Below, one piece after another: positions 17,452 through 25,971 of a stretch of 64,000 nt of DNA. The translations under genes and the position numbers were made by a program. The stretch covers positions 434,001 to 498,000 of the forward strand of contig NZ_CP043488.1 of NCBI RefSeq assembly GCF_008330945.1, read 5' to 3'. Each line of letters opens with the position of its first letter. Positions within the stretch are counted from its first letter, which is position 1. Below the pieces are notes generated by a model. It was not told where the DNA came from, did no database searches, and was given only the letters and a program-made list of their open reading frames with translations. Source of the DNA: Labrys sp. KNU-23 (GTDB lineage Bacteria; Pseudomonadota; Alphaproteobacteria; Rhizobiales; Labraceae).

Positions 17452-18264
17452 ATGCAACCGAACGACCTCGAGCGAGTTGCGCGACAGATCCGGCGCCGGG
17501 ATCTGCAGGCGGTTTTTGAAGCCGGTGCCGGTCACATCGGCGGCGAGATGTCAGCGATCGACATCCTCACCGCTCTTTATTTCCGGGTGTTGCGCCTGTG
17601 GCCGGACCAGCCCAGGCATCCGGATCGGGATCGTTTCGTGCTGTCAAAGGGCCACACGGCCTGCGCGCTCTATGTCACGCTGGCAAAGCGCGGCTTCCTG
17701 CCGGAGGAGGAGATCGCGACCTTCCTCAAGCCCCACTCGCGCTTGAATGGGCACCCCAACTGCAACAAGGTTCCCGGCGTGGAAACCAATACCGGCCCGC
17801 TCGGCCACGGCCTGCCGGTTGCGGTCGGCATGGCCAAAGCCGCCAAGCTGCAAGGAGCGGGCTGGCGCACCTTCGTCATGACCGGCGACGGCGAGATGCA
17901 GGAGGGTTCCAACTGGGAGGCGATCATGGCTGCTGCCCAGTTCAAGCTCGATAACCTGACCCTCATCATCGACCACAATCGCTTTCAGCAGGGGGCGCCG
18001 CTCAGCGAGACCAACAACCTTGCCCCCTTGCGCCCAAAGCTGGAAGCCTTCGATTGGGAGGTGACGGAGATCAACGGCAACGCAATGTCCGAGATCGTGC
18101 CGGCACTCGAGCATCGAGGCTCGCGCCCGCACTGCATCGTTGCCCACACCAATAAGGGCCACGGCATCTCTTTCATGCAGGACCGTGTGGATTGGCATCA
18201 CAAGGTGCCGAACGCTGAACAATACAAGATTGCGATGGCCGAACTGGCGGAGGCGATGGAATGA
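17452..18264 (+). CDS. Transketolase, N-terminal (ThDP pyrophosphate-binding) subunit
   Basis: 270 residues, the length of the N-terminal half-protein in two-subunit transketolases. It carries GHIGGEMSAIDILTALYF, RFVLSKGHTACALY, TGPLGHGLPVAVGMA and the ThDP/Mg motif GDGEMQEGSNWE (from residue 145) with N176. The partner subunit follows with a four-base overlap. Together they transfer a two-carbon ketol unit; because a kinase gene follows, the donor is probably a ketose phosphate made in this pathway. Reported apulose-4-phosphate transketolases have this split form, but that identity is only a hypothesis. A strong AGGAGGAGG precedes ATG 17452. Confidence 0.92.
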   Translation: MQPNDLERVARQIRRRDLQAVFEAGAGHIGGEMSAIDILTALYFRVLRLWPDQPRHPDRDRFVLSKGHTACALYVTLAKRGFLPEEEIATFLKPHSRLNGHPNCNKVPGVETNTGPLGHGLPVAVGMAKAAKLQGAGWRTFVMTGDGEMQEGSNWEAIMAAAQFKLDNLTLIIDHNRFQQGAPLSETNNLAPLRPKLEAFDWEVTEINGNAMSEIVPALEHRGSRPHCIVAHTNKGHGISFMQDRVDWHHKVPNAEQYKIAMAELAEAME

Positions 18265-19223
18265 CCACCCCCCAAATCACTCCCAAGCTGCATGACTGCC
18301 GCGACGCCTTCACCGCCACGCTGGAACGCCTGGCTGCAGACGACGCCCAAATCGTCGCGGTCTGCAATGACTCGGTAGGCTCGTCCAAGCTCGTCAATTT
18401 CAAGGCCAGGTGGCCCGAGCGCCTCATCAATGTCGGCATCGCCGAGCAGGATATGGTCGGCGTGGGTGCAGGCCTTGCCAATGGCGGTCTGCTCCCCTTT
18501 GTCTGTGGTGCGGCGCCCTTCTTGACCGGTCGAGCGCTCGAGCAGATCAAGGCGGATATCGCCTATTCGAATGCCAATGTGAAGCTGATCGGCATTTCCT
18601 CGGGCATGGCCTATGGTGAACTTGGGCCTACACATCACTCGATCGAGGACTTTGCCTGGACCCGTGTGTTGCCGAACCTGCCGGTCATCGCTCCTTGCGA
18701 TTCAATCGAGACCGCGGCAGCGGTTGAGTGGGCTGCTTCCTACAACGGACCTGCCTTCCTGCGGCTGTCGCGCGTCGGCGTGCCCGATCTGCTGCCGGCG
18801 GGACACAAGTTCGAACTCGGAAAGGCGAATTTGCTGCGAGACGGCGATGCCGTGACGCTCATCGCCAACGGCACGCTGACGCACCGGATGCTGAAGGCCG
18901 CCGAGATCCTTGCGGGCCGGGGCATCGAGGCTCGCGTACTCAATATGGCGACCGTCCGCCCAATCGATGTCGACGCGGTCGTTTCGGCTGCTCGCCAGAC
19001 CGGTGCCATCCTGACCGCGGAGGAACACTCCGTTTATGGTGGGCTCGGCTCGGCCATCGCCGAGGTCGTGGTGGCCGAGGCACCGGTGCCGATGAAACTG
19101 CTCGGTGTACCGGGCATTTTTGCTCCAACGGGTTCGGCGGAGTTCCTGCTCGATGAATTCGGCATGGCTCCCGCAGCGGTGGCTGATGCGGCCCAGGTTC
19201 TCATCTCGCGCAAGGCCGCATGA
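18261..19223 (+). CDS. Transketolase, C-terminal (pyrimidine-binding) subunit
   Basis: 320 residues covering the pyrimidine-binding and C-terminal transketolase domains. INVGIAEQDMVGVGAGLA contains the catalytic Glu (E62) that activates the aminopyrimidine of ThDP; THHSIEDFAWTRVLPN and AILTAEEHSVYGGLG are also family marks. It overlaps the N-terminal subunit by four bases, which fits one-to-one production of both chains. Confidence 0.92.
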   Translation: MTTPQITPKLHDCRDAFTATLERLAADDAQIVAVCNDSVGSSKLVNFKARWPERLINVGIAEQDMVGVGAGLANGGLLPFVCGAAPFLTGRALEQIKADIAYSNANVKLIGISSGMAYGELGPTHHSIEDFAWTRVLPNLPVIAPCDSIETAAAVEWAASYNGPAFLRLSRVGVPDLLPAGHKFELGKANLLRDGDAVTLIANGTLTHRMLKAAEILAGRGIEARVLNMATVRPIDVDAVVSAARQTGAILTAEEHSVYGGLGSAIAEVVVAEAPVPMKLLGVPGIFAPTGSAEFLLDEFGMAPAAVADAAQVLISRKAA

Positions 19224-19277
19224 TTTACGCGGGGAGGCGATTGGCTTCCCCGGCTCACCCTGTCACCGGAGGCTCGC

Positions 19278-20774
19278 ATGAACACGCCCGCCATTCTGGC
19301 CATTGATCAAGGCACCACGAACTCCAAGGCCGTGCTGGTCTCCGACAGCGGTGTCATTTTGGGCCGTGGTTCGGCGCCTGTCGGCATCGAGCACCCCCAG
19401 CCTGGCTGGGTCGAGCAGGACCCAAACCGCATCTGGGCCTCCGTGCAAGAAGCAATTGGCGCCTGCCTGGCAACAAGCCCGGCGGTCGAGGTCCTCGGCA
19501 TCGCCATCTCCAACCAGCGTGAATCGGTCACCGTCTGGGATGGGCTGACCGGCGAGCCTTTGGGACCAGTGGTGAGCTGGCAGTGCAGGCGTAGCGCGCC
19601 GGTTTGTGCAACCCTCAACGCGGCCGGCCATGCGTCCCGGGTCCAGGCTCTGACCGGCCTGCCCATCGATCCGATGTTCCCCGGACCAAAGATGAAGTGG
19701 TTGCTCGAAAGGGTGCCGAGCGGGCGACAGGTGCGCGTGGGGACGATCGACTCCTGGCTCATACACTGCCTGACCGGCGGAGTCGTCCATGCCTGCGACG
19801 CCTCCAACGCGGCCCGTAGCCAACTTCTCGACCTCAGCCGGCAAGGCTGGAGCGACGAACTGTGCGATCTTTTCGCAATTCCTGCCGATGTCCTGCCTGA
19901 GGTGCGCGACAGCGCGGGCCATTTTGGCGTGACCAAGAATGCGGGCATCTTACCCGACGGCCTTCCGATCTGCGCTGCGATTGGCGACAGCCATGCAGCA
20001 CTTTTCGGGCATGGCGCCTTTCGGCCCGGTGATGGCAAGGTGACGTTCGGTACCGGCTCCTCCGTCATGACGACGCTACCGGCCTATATTGCGCCACAGC
20101 GGGGTATCACGACCACCATTGCCTGGCAGGTCGATGGAAAGGCAACCTATGCTTTTGAGGGCAATATCCTGGTTTCGGCGGCAGCGCTGCCCTGGATGGT
20201 CGACCTGCTGGGCCTTCCCGATGTTCAGGCGCTCAGCGATCTTGCCGCAAGTGCCGAACCAGGCGGCCCCGGATTCGTCCCCGCTTTCGTCGGCCTGGGT
20301 GCCCCGCATTGGCATGCCCAAGCGCGTGCGCTGTTTTGCGACATCACCTTCAACACCACGCGCGCCCAGATGGCGAGGGCCGTCACCGACTCCATGGCGT
20401 TTCAAGTCTACGATGTTTTTGCTGCGATGAGGGCTCAATCGCCGATGAAATTCGGCTCGCTCTATGCCGATGGTGGCCCGAGCCGAAATACCTTCCTCAT
20501 GCAATGCGTCGCCGATGTGCTGGCCCACCCGTTGGTCCAGTGCGACGCACCGGAGGCCTCTGCGTTGGGGGCTGCCTATCTTGCCGGCCTGTCACTGGGC
20601 TTGTGGCCTGATCTTGATGCGATCGCGGCGTTGCCCCGTAGCGCCCGGCCCATCGTACCGCGTGAGGTGGATTCCTCGGCGGCACTTGCCGTATGGCGTG
20701 ATGCACTGGCCCGCTCGACGCAGGTCCGAGGAGGGGCGAGCGAAACAAAAGACCCGCACATTGAACGGCCATGA
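19278..20774 (+). CDS. FGGY-family carbohydrate kinase
   Basis: 498 residues, full FGGY length. The N-terminal phosphate loop reads DQGTTNSKAV (from D10), then QPGWVEQDP and ISNQRESVTVWD; the second domain has AAIGDSHAALFGHGAF, KVTFGTGSSVM and DGGPSRNTFLMQ. It looks partly like glycerol kinase, but the neighbours (split transketolase, SDRs, sugar importer) argue for a ketose or polyol substrate. GGAGG lies five bases before ATG 19278. Its end overlaps the first SorC gene by four bases. Confidence 0.9.
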   Translation: MNTPAILAIDQGTTNSKAVLVSDSGVILGRGSAPVGIEHPQPGWVEQDPNRIWASVQEAIGACLATSPAVEVLGIAISNQRESVTVWDGLTGEPLGPVVSWQCRRSAPVCATLNAAGHASRVQALTGLPIDPMFPGPKMKWLLERVPSGRQVRVGTIDSWLIHCLTGGVVHACDASNAARSQLLDLSRQGWSDELCDLFAIPADVLPEVRDSAGHFGVTKNAGILPDGLPICAAIGDSHAALFGHGAFRPGDGKVTFGTGSSVMTTLPAYIAPQRGITTTIAWQVDGKATYAFEGNILVSAAALPWMVDLLGLPDVQALSDLAASAEPGGPGFVPAFVGLGAPHWHAQARALFCDITFNTTRAQMARAVTDSMAFQVYDVFAAMRAQSPMKFGSLYADGGPSRNTFLMQCVADVLAHPLVQCDAPEASALGAAYLAGLSLGLWPDLDAIAALPRSARPIVPREVDSSAALAVWRDALARSTQVRGGASETKDPHIERP

Positions 20775-21721
20775 CCCGGGTCAACGAACTTCGCCTAATC
20801 GCGCGGATCGCGCAAATGTACCACATGGAACATATGCGACAGGGGCAAATTGCCGAGCATCTCCATCTGTCGCAGGCCACCGTTTCGCGGATGCTCAAGC
20901 GCGCAGAAAAGGAAGGCATCGTCCGCACAACCGTCATCGCTCCGACAGGAATATTCGCCGACCTCGAAGGCGCGCTTCGTCACCGCTTTGACCTCAAGGA
21001 AGCGATCGTCGTCGACTGTACCGAGGATCGGGATGGAGCGATCATGGCTCGTATCGGTGAAGCGGCCGCACATTTCCTGGAGATCACCCTGAAGCAGGAT
21101 GAGATCATCGGGGTTTCGAGCTGGAGCGAGACCATCCTGCGTATGGTCGACAATATCCACCCCCTCAAAGGCACCAAGGCCAAGTATGTCGTGCAGATGC
21201 TTGGCGGCATGGGGGATCCATCCGTGCAGACCCATGCCACACAGCTGACGACACGCCTTGCCCGATTGACCGGCGTCGAGCCCCGGCTTCTGCCGGTTCA
21301 GGGGCTCGCAACATCGCGTGAAGCCAAGCTCATGATGATTTCCGATCCCTTCATTCGAGAAACGATCGACCTGTTCAGCCATATCACCGTTGCCATTGTC
21401 GGCATTGGTGCTGTGGAGCCATCCTCGCTGTTGGCGCGCTCGGGCAACATTTTCTCGCAACACGAGCTCGCAGCATTGAGCGAGGCCGGTGCGGTGGGCG
21501 ACATGGCGCTGCGCTTCTTCAACAAGGACGGGCGCCCGGTCAAAACCTCACTCGATGAGCGGGTGATCGGGATGGAGCTTGAGGACCTGGCGGACATTCC
21601 ACGCGTGATCGCCCTTGCCGGCGGTGCCTCCAAAACGCTGGCAATCATGGGTGCGTTGCGCACGGGCGCGGTCGATGTGCTCATGACCGATAAATTCACA
21701 GCGGCTCGGTTGACGGCATAG
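20771..21721 (+). CDS. SorC/DeoR-type sugar-binding transcription regulator, copy 1
   Basis: 316 residues: an N-terminal helix-turn-helix (QGQIAEHLHLSQATVSRMLKRAE, about residues 24-46) followed by the SorC sugar-phosphate-binding domain with GVSSWSETILRMV, LGGMGDPSVQTHA and IALAGGASKTLAIMGALRTG. The family usually binds a phosphorylated pathway intermediate as inducer. It is translated in overlap with the kinase gene, so it is a member of the operon it probably controls. Copy 2 at 22747 is about 90 percent identical without gaps. Confidence 0.92.
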   Translation: MTRVNELRLIARIAQMYHMEHMRQGQIAEHLHLSQATVSRMLKRAEKEGIVRTTVIAPTGIFADLEGALRHRFDLKEAIVVDCTEDRDGAIMARIGEAAAHFLEITLKQDEIIGVSSWSETILRMVDNIHPLKGTKAKYVVQMLGGMGDPSVQTHATQLTTRLARLTGVEPRLLPVQGLATSREAKLMMISDPFIRETIDLFSHITVAIVGIGAVEPSSLLARSGNIFSQHELAALSEAGAVGDMALRFFNKDGRPVKTSLDERVIGMELEDLADIPRVIALAGGASKTLAIMGALRTGAVDVLMTDKFTAARLTA

Positions 21722-21760
21722 GTGCCGCCGCCTTTCCGACCAAACCAGGGAGAAGGAACG

Positions 21761-22546
21761 ATGAAGCGGTTTGATGGGCAGACAGTTTTTGTTACGGGCG
21801 GCAACAAAGGCATCGGTCACGGCATCGCCACCCGCTTTGCAGCCGAAGGCGCGCGGGTTGCAATCGCTGCAATCGACAGCGACACGCCGCAGGTGGCAAG
21901 TCGCCTTGCTGGCGAAACCGGCGCCGAGGTGATCGGCTTGCAACTCGACGTGACCGACGCCGCAGCTGTCGCCGCCGCCTATGACGAGGTCGAGGCACGC
22001 CTCGGCGCGATCTCGGTTTCCGTGCAAAATGCCGGGGTCATCACCATCGCCAAAATCGAGGACCTGACTGAGCGCGAGTGGGACCTGAACCTCGACGTGA
22101 ACACGAAGGGTGTGTTTTTGTGTTGCCGAGAGGCGATCCTCCGCTTCCGGGCCAATGGTATCAAGGGGCGGCTCGTGAACACGGCCTCGGGCCAGGCACG
22201 GCAGGGGTTCATCTACACCCCCCACTATGCCGCTTCGAAATTCGGGGTCGTTGGTTTGACCCAGAGCCTCGCCAAGGAGGTCGCTGGCGAAGGCATCACG
22301 GTCAACGCGATCTGCCCTGGCATCATTCATACCGAGATGTGGGACTATAACGATCGGGTTTGGGGCAAGATGCTGGGGAACTACGGCCCTGGCGAACTCA
22401 TGGACGAATGGGTCCGCGGCATCCCGATGCGCCGAGCCGGAACCCCGGCCGAGGTCGGGGCGCTGGTCGCCTTCCTCGCGTCGGACGACGCCGCCTACAT
22501 CACGGGGCAAACGATCAACGTCGACGGCGGGTTGATCATGTCGTGA
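21761..22546 (+). CDS. SDR-family oxidoreductase, second of the carbohydrate locus
   Basis: 261 residues with VTGGNKGIGHG, SVQNAGV, LVNTASGQARQG and YAASKFG; the end reads TGQTINVDGGLIMS. I place the start at ATG 21761 after GGGAGAAGGA rather than at 21722. It lies between the two SorC copies and is followed by a hairpin at 22559. A dehydrogenase acting on the same polyol series as the SDR at 12918 is likely. Confidence 0.88.
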   Translation: MKRFDGQTVFVTGGNKGIGHGIATRFAAEGARVAIAAIDSDTPQVASRLAGETGAEVIGLQLDVTDAAAVAAAYDEVEARLGAISVSVQNAGVITIAKIEDLTEREWDLNLDVNTKGVFLCCREAILRFRANGIKGRLVNTASGQARQGFIYTPHYAASKFGVVGLTQSLAKEVAGEGITVNAICPGIIHTEMWDYNDRVWGKMLGNYGPGELMDEWVRGIPMRRAGTPAEVGALVAFLASDDAAYITGQTINVDGGLIMS

Positions 22547-22558
22547 TCGGTCGCGATG

Positions 22559-22591
22559 GCCTGTAGCCGGCTCCGCAGGCTGGCTACAGGC
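22559..22591 (+). terminator. Hairpin after the SDR gene, possible terminator
   Basis: GCCTGTAGCC at 22559-22568 pairs perfectly with GGCTACAGGC at 22582-22591 around a 13-base loop, 12 bases after the SDR stop. There is no U-tract, so termination may be weak or Rho-linked. Confidence 0.5.
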
Positions 22592-22746
22592 GCTATTGCC
22601 GTCCTATTTGCGGCCACACCGAATTCCGCGGGGCACGACGTTGCTGCTCCGGCCATTCGCATGATCTGACGCGATGCTTCGGCCCGCTCGACACCATCCC
22701 GGTGGAAAGATAAGAGAGAGAATAAAAATTCACACGCTGGACAGTC

Positions 22747-23697
22747 ATGGGCCGGATCAACGAACTTCGCCTGATCGCGCGCGTCGCGCAAATGTATCAT
22801 ATGGAGCATAAGCGGCAGGGGGAAATTGCTGATCATCTCCATCTGTCACAGGCGACTGTCTCGCGGATGCTGAAACGCGCGGAACAGGAAGATATCGTCC
22901 GCACGACCGTCATCGCGCCGACGGGCATGTTCGCAGACCTGGAGGGCGCGCTTCGCGATCGCTTCGGTTTGAAGGAAGCAATCGTTGTCGATTGCACCGA
23001 AGATCGCGACGGAGCGATCATGGCTCGCATCGGCGAAGCGGCCGCGCATTTCCTCGAGATCACTCTGAAGCAGGACGAGATCATCGGCGTATCGAGCTGG
23101 AGCGAGACCATCCTGCGCATGGTCGAAAACATCCATCCCTTGAAAGGCACCAAGGCCAAGTATGTCGTCCAGACGCTCGGCGGAATGGGAGACCCTTCGG
23201 TACAGACCCACGCCACACAGCTGACGACGCGCCTTGCTCGGTTGACCGGTGCCGAACCGCGACTTCTGCCGGTGCAGGGCGTTGCGACATCACGCGAAGC
23301 CAAGCTTGTGATGATCGCGGACCCCTTCGTTCGCGAGACGATGGATCTGTTCGGACGTATTACCGTTGCAATCGTCGGCATTGGCGCGGTGGAGCCGTCC
23401 TCATTGCTGGCGCGGTCAGGCAATATCTTCTCCCAGCAGGAACTCGCGGCACTGAGCGAGGCCGGCGCGGTGGGCGATATGGCGCTGCGCTTCTTCAACA
23501 AGGATGGCCGGCCGGTGAAAACGGCTCTGGATGAGCGGGTGATCGGAATGGCTGTGGAGGAACTGACCGGCATTCCGCGCGTCATCGCGCTCGCTGGCGG
23601 TGCCTCCAAGACATTGGCCATCATGGGGGCATTGCGCACCGGCGCAATCGACGTGCTCGTGACCGACAAATTTACGGCTGCGCGGTTGACCGCATAA
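22747..23697 (+). CDS. SorC/DeoR-type sugar-binding transcription regulator, copy 2
   Basis: 316 residues, aligning with copy 1 (20771) end to end with no gaps and roughly 30 substitutions. The helix-turn-helix recognition segment LSQATVSRMLKRAE is unchanged, and the effector domain keeps LGGMGDPSVQTHA and the ALAGGASKT loop. Most changes are conservative and spread out; a cluster of five lies near residues 269-275. It has its own 200-base upstream gap, so it can be expressed apart from the operon. The two copies may respond to different effectors at the same DNA sites. Confidence 0.92.
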   Translation: MGRINELRLIARVAQMYHMEHKRQGEIADHLHLSQATVSRMLKRAEQEDIVRTTVIAPTGMFADLEGALRDRFGLKEAIVVDCTEDRDGAIMARIGEAAAHFLEITLKQDEIIGVSSWSETILRMVENIHPLKGTKAKYVVQTLGGMGDPSVQTHATQLTTRLARLTGAEPRLLPVQGVATSREAKLVMIADPFVRETMDLFGRITVAIVGIGAVEPSSLLARSGNIFSQQELAALSEAGAVGDMALRFFNKDGRPVKTALDERVIGMAVEELTGIPRVIALAGGASKTLAIMGALRTGAIDVLVTDKFTAARLTA

Positions 23698-23751
23698 TTG
23701 CGCGGCGCCTGTCCGCAGACTTCACGATATAAAAGCCCGACGGGGACGCTG

Positions 23752-23778
23752 GGAGAGACGATGTCTCTTCGTCTCTCC
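23752..23778. terminator. Hairpin between convergent SorC copy 2 and ribH2
   Basis: GGAGAGACGA at 23752-23761 pairs perfectly with TCGTCTCTCC at 23769-23778 around a seven-base loop. It lies between the two stop codons of convergent genes, so it could end transcripts from both sides, although neither side has a long U-tract. Confidence 0.45.
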
Positions 23779-23785
23779 GCTTTCA

Positions 23786-24220
23786 TCACGCCTGGATAGA
23801 TTGGCGGGTTTTCTCGATCATTATTGCCGCTCGCGCTGCTTCTCGACCCTTTTCGACGAAGTGATTGCGGAAAATGGTCCTGTGATGCTCTGTCTCTTGA
23901 AAATGATGAGGGGTCAAAGAGACTGAAAGCACTGGAACATCGGCATCCATCCCTGCGCGCATCAGGCCGTCGACGACGGCCTGAGCCACGAACTCATGAC
24001 GATAAATCCCGCCATCGACAACCAGGGCTGCGGCAATCACTGCCTTATATCGATTTGTTTTAGCCAGGCTGCGGGCCAATAAGGGCATCTCGAAGGCACC
24101 GGGTACGTCGAAAACGTCGACCTGTCCGGCTGGGATGAGTTCGCAAAAACCTTCCAACGCCTTATTGACGATGTCGGCGTGCCAGTTTGCCTTGATAAAT
24201 GCATATCGGGTGGGTGTCAT
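23786..24220 (-). CDS. ribH2: 6,7-dimethyl-8-ribityllumazine synthase, type II
   Basis: 144 residues from ATG 24220, which follows GGAGATCAG. It joins 5-amino-6-ribitylaminouracil with 3,4-dihydroxy-2-butanone 4-phosphate in riboflavin synthesis. The sequence has FIKANWHADIVNKALEG, DVFDVPGAFEMPLLAR, ALVVDGGIYRHEFVA and SVSLTPHHF, which fit the type II (RibH2, decameric) enzymes known from Brucella and rhizobia rather than the usual RibH1. An FMN riboswitch precedes it, so it is turned down when flavin is plentiful. It stands alone, away from other rib genes. Confidence 0.92.
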   Translation of the reverse strand: MTPTRYAFIKANWHADIVNKALEGFCELIPAGQVDVFDVPGAFEMPLLARSLAKTNRYKAVIAAALVVDGGIYRHEFVAQAVVDGLMRAGMDADVPVLSVSLTPHHFQETEHHRTIFRNHFVEKGREAARAAIMIEKTRQSIQA

Positions 24221-24295
24221 TCTGATCTCCTTTGGACGACACTTCACCCAAGGCGATCACGCGCAGTCGAAAGGCCAAGCAGGCCTCCAAACCAC

Positions 24296-24432
24296 CCGCT
24301 CCCTTCCATCCGGACTATAACCGTCGGCCTAGGCATCGCACCTAGTCTGCTGACCCTTCCCAATGGAAGGCGCTCGCGGGCTCGCAGTCATAACTGCATA
24401 CCGCCGGTGGGGATTTTCACCCCGCCCTGGGA
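24296..24432 (-). ncRNA. FMN riboswitch (RFN element)
   Basis: Read on the minus strand the element begins near 24432 with GGGCGGGGTGAAAATCCCC followed by ACCGGCGGT, contains GAGCCCGCGAGCG and a variable stem around CCTTCC/GGAAGG, and closes with CCGACGGTTATAGTCCGGAT. These are the conserved junction blocks of the RFN aptamer. It lies about 75 bases upstream of the ribH2 start, with room for an expression platform near the ribosome site. Confidence 0.93.
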
Positions 24433-25000
24433 ACAGTCCTCTTCTAGCCGAGTCATGATGGAGAGAGCAACTGTGCCGATTGGGTTCCGTCGCAGACTTT
24501 CCGGCAACGAGATTGGCGCCATGAGATGGTCGCCATTATCCGGAGAACTTTCGCGTCCAGAGGACGCCATTTCGACCAATCCGTCATTCTTGCGTGCGTT
24601 GGGATCCTGCCTGCAATCTGGGCCGCGCGAGCCGGAAGAGATGATGGCTGAGCGCGGCACGGCCGCATGCGCGTTACCGATCGGATTGCCGTCATGTACC
24701 GGGAACGCAAGGCAGGAGAGATCATCACCCGGGGACACCACGCAAAAGGATGTCGTCCACGCCATTATGACCGGTAGGATGGATTGACTTGGTACGGCAT
24801 CATCATCCAGCGGATTGAATGTTCCAGGGAACGCGATTTGTTCGCATTGAGGAGGGCGATGACACCGATGTCGTGAAAGCCCGAAATGGCTTTTTGTCAT
24901 GAACAGGTTCTCGGCATTTCGGGTTTTTACGGCCTTCGCGAGGTTGTAACTCCGGTCAGCACGACCTCGCGAGTATTGACGGTCCGGGCCGCAGGGAATG
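24433..25000. other. Intergenic region upstream of the FMN riboswitch
   Basis: About 570 bases between the riboswitch and the isochorismatase-like gene, both on the minus strand. It must hold the ribH2 promoter. Several long frames cross it on both strands, but none gives a recognisable protein. Confidence 0.4.
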
Positions 25001-25642
25001 CTAGTCGGCCTTATCATACGTGAACTGGATACCTGCAGTTCCGCCTGTTTGGATGAACAGATCCATGAATGCCGGCACGGTCTCGCTGCGCTTCCAGTCG
25101 CGCTGGAGCTCGCAGAAGAGCTGGACGGTCGAAATGAGCTTGCCGCCCGCCTGCTCGATGCGCCGGAGCGCTGCCTCATGCGCCGCAACCGAGGTGCCGC
25201 CGACCGCATCGATGGGAACATAGACCTCATAACCATCCGCCAACGCGTCCAGCGCCGGGAAAGTGAGGCAGGCCTCCGTCCACAGAGCGGTCATGATGAG
25301 CTTCTTTCGACCCGTTTCCTCGACGGCCTTGCGAAATTCAACGTCCTCCCAGCTGTTGATGCTGGTCCGATCATAGGTGGGATAGGCGCTAAGCACCTTG
25401 CGGATATGGGTAACGGGCGGCTTGTTGAGCCCGGTCTTCACGTTCACGGTCGAATGAACGATCGGCAGCCCGTAGGTGACCGCAGCCCTCGAGCAGCCGA
25501 CGATGTTGTTCAGCATAAGCTGGCGGTCCATCGAAGCGATCGAGTTTACCTGGACCGGCTGATAATCGATGATGACGAAAGCCGAATTTTGCGGTGTCAG
25601 CAATTGATCCGATTGCGGATCGCGAATGGGTTCGCTCGACAT
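25001..25642 (-). CDS. Isochorismatase-family cysteine hydrolase (YcaC-like), copy 1
   Basis: 213 residues with the Asp-Lys-Cys triad of the isochorismatase-like superfamily: VIIDYQ (D26), GRKKL (K113/K114) and ALWTEACLTFP (C125), plus the cis-peptide VGGTSVAAHE segment. YcaC-type members are cytosolic oligomers with unclear substrates (small amides or carbamoyl compounds). It diverges from a LysR gene at 25972. A related pair stands at 28232-29929. Confidence 0.88.
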   Translation of the reverse strand: MSSEPIRDPQSDQLLTPQNSAFVIIDYQPVQVNSIASMDRQLMLNNIVGCSRAAVTYGLPIVHSTVNVKTGLNKPPVTHIRKVLSAYPTYDRTSINSWEDVEFRKAVEETGRKKLIMTALWTEACLTFPALDALADGYEVYVPIDAVGGTSVAAHEAALRRIEQAGGKLISTVQLFCELQRDWKRSETVPAFMDLFIQTGGTAGIQFTYDKAD

Positions 25643-25971
25643 AGGTCCTTCCTTTCTTTGTGCAGGCGCCCGTCATCTTCGCGCGGAGGATCTCTCTCTG
25701 CGGGCGGAACGGCGCGGGTGCTTCAGCCGTCCCATTCTCAAAAGCAAACCGGGCCCCTCTCAAAAGCCTCGGCCAGATCTCGGGCTGGATGGGAGCCCGG
25801 TGGCCATGGTCGTTGCCGCAGCGTGCAAGAGGTGTGCGGCGGGCAATCGTCCTGCTCATTGACACCTCCCGGATGCTGTCGGACGTGAGGGGCACGGCTC
25901 AAGACAGATAGCGGCAGGACGTAGCATTCAGAAGATTGCAATATCCGACGCATCGTCCTATCAACAGGACG
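25643..25971. other. Divergent promoter region, hydrolase copy 1 and LysR
   Basis: About 330 bases between the start codons. It should hold both promoters and the LysR binding site (usually T-N11-A type), but I cannot single one out with confidence. Confidence 0.4.

Noticed and set aside
19278..20774. Assignment as glycerol kinase (glpK)
   Set aside because: N-terminal motifs are glycerol-kinase-like, but there is no glpF/glpD and the operon contains a split transketolase and a ribose-type importer.
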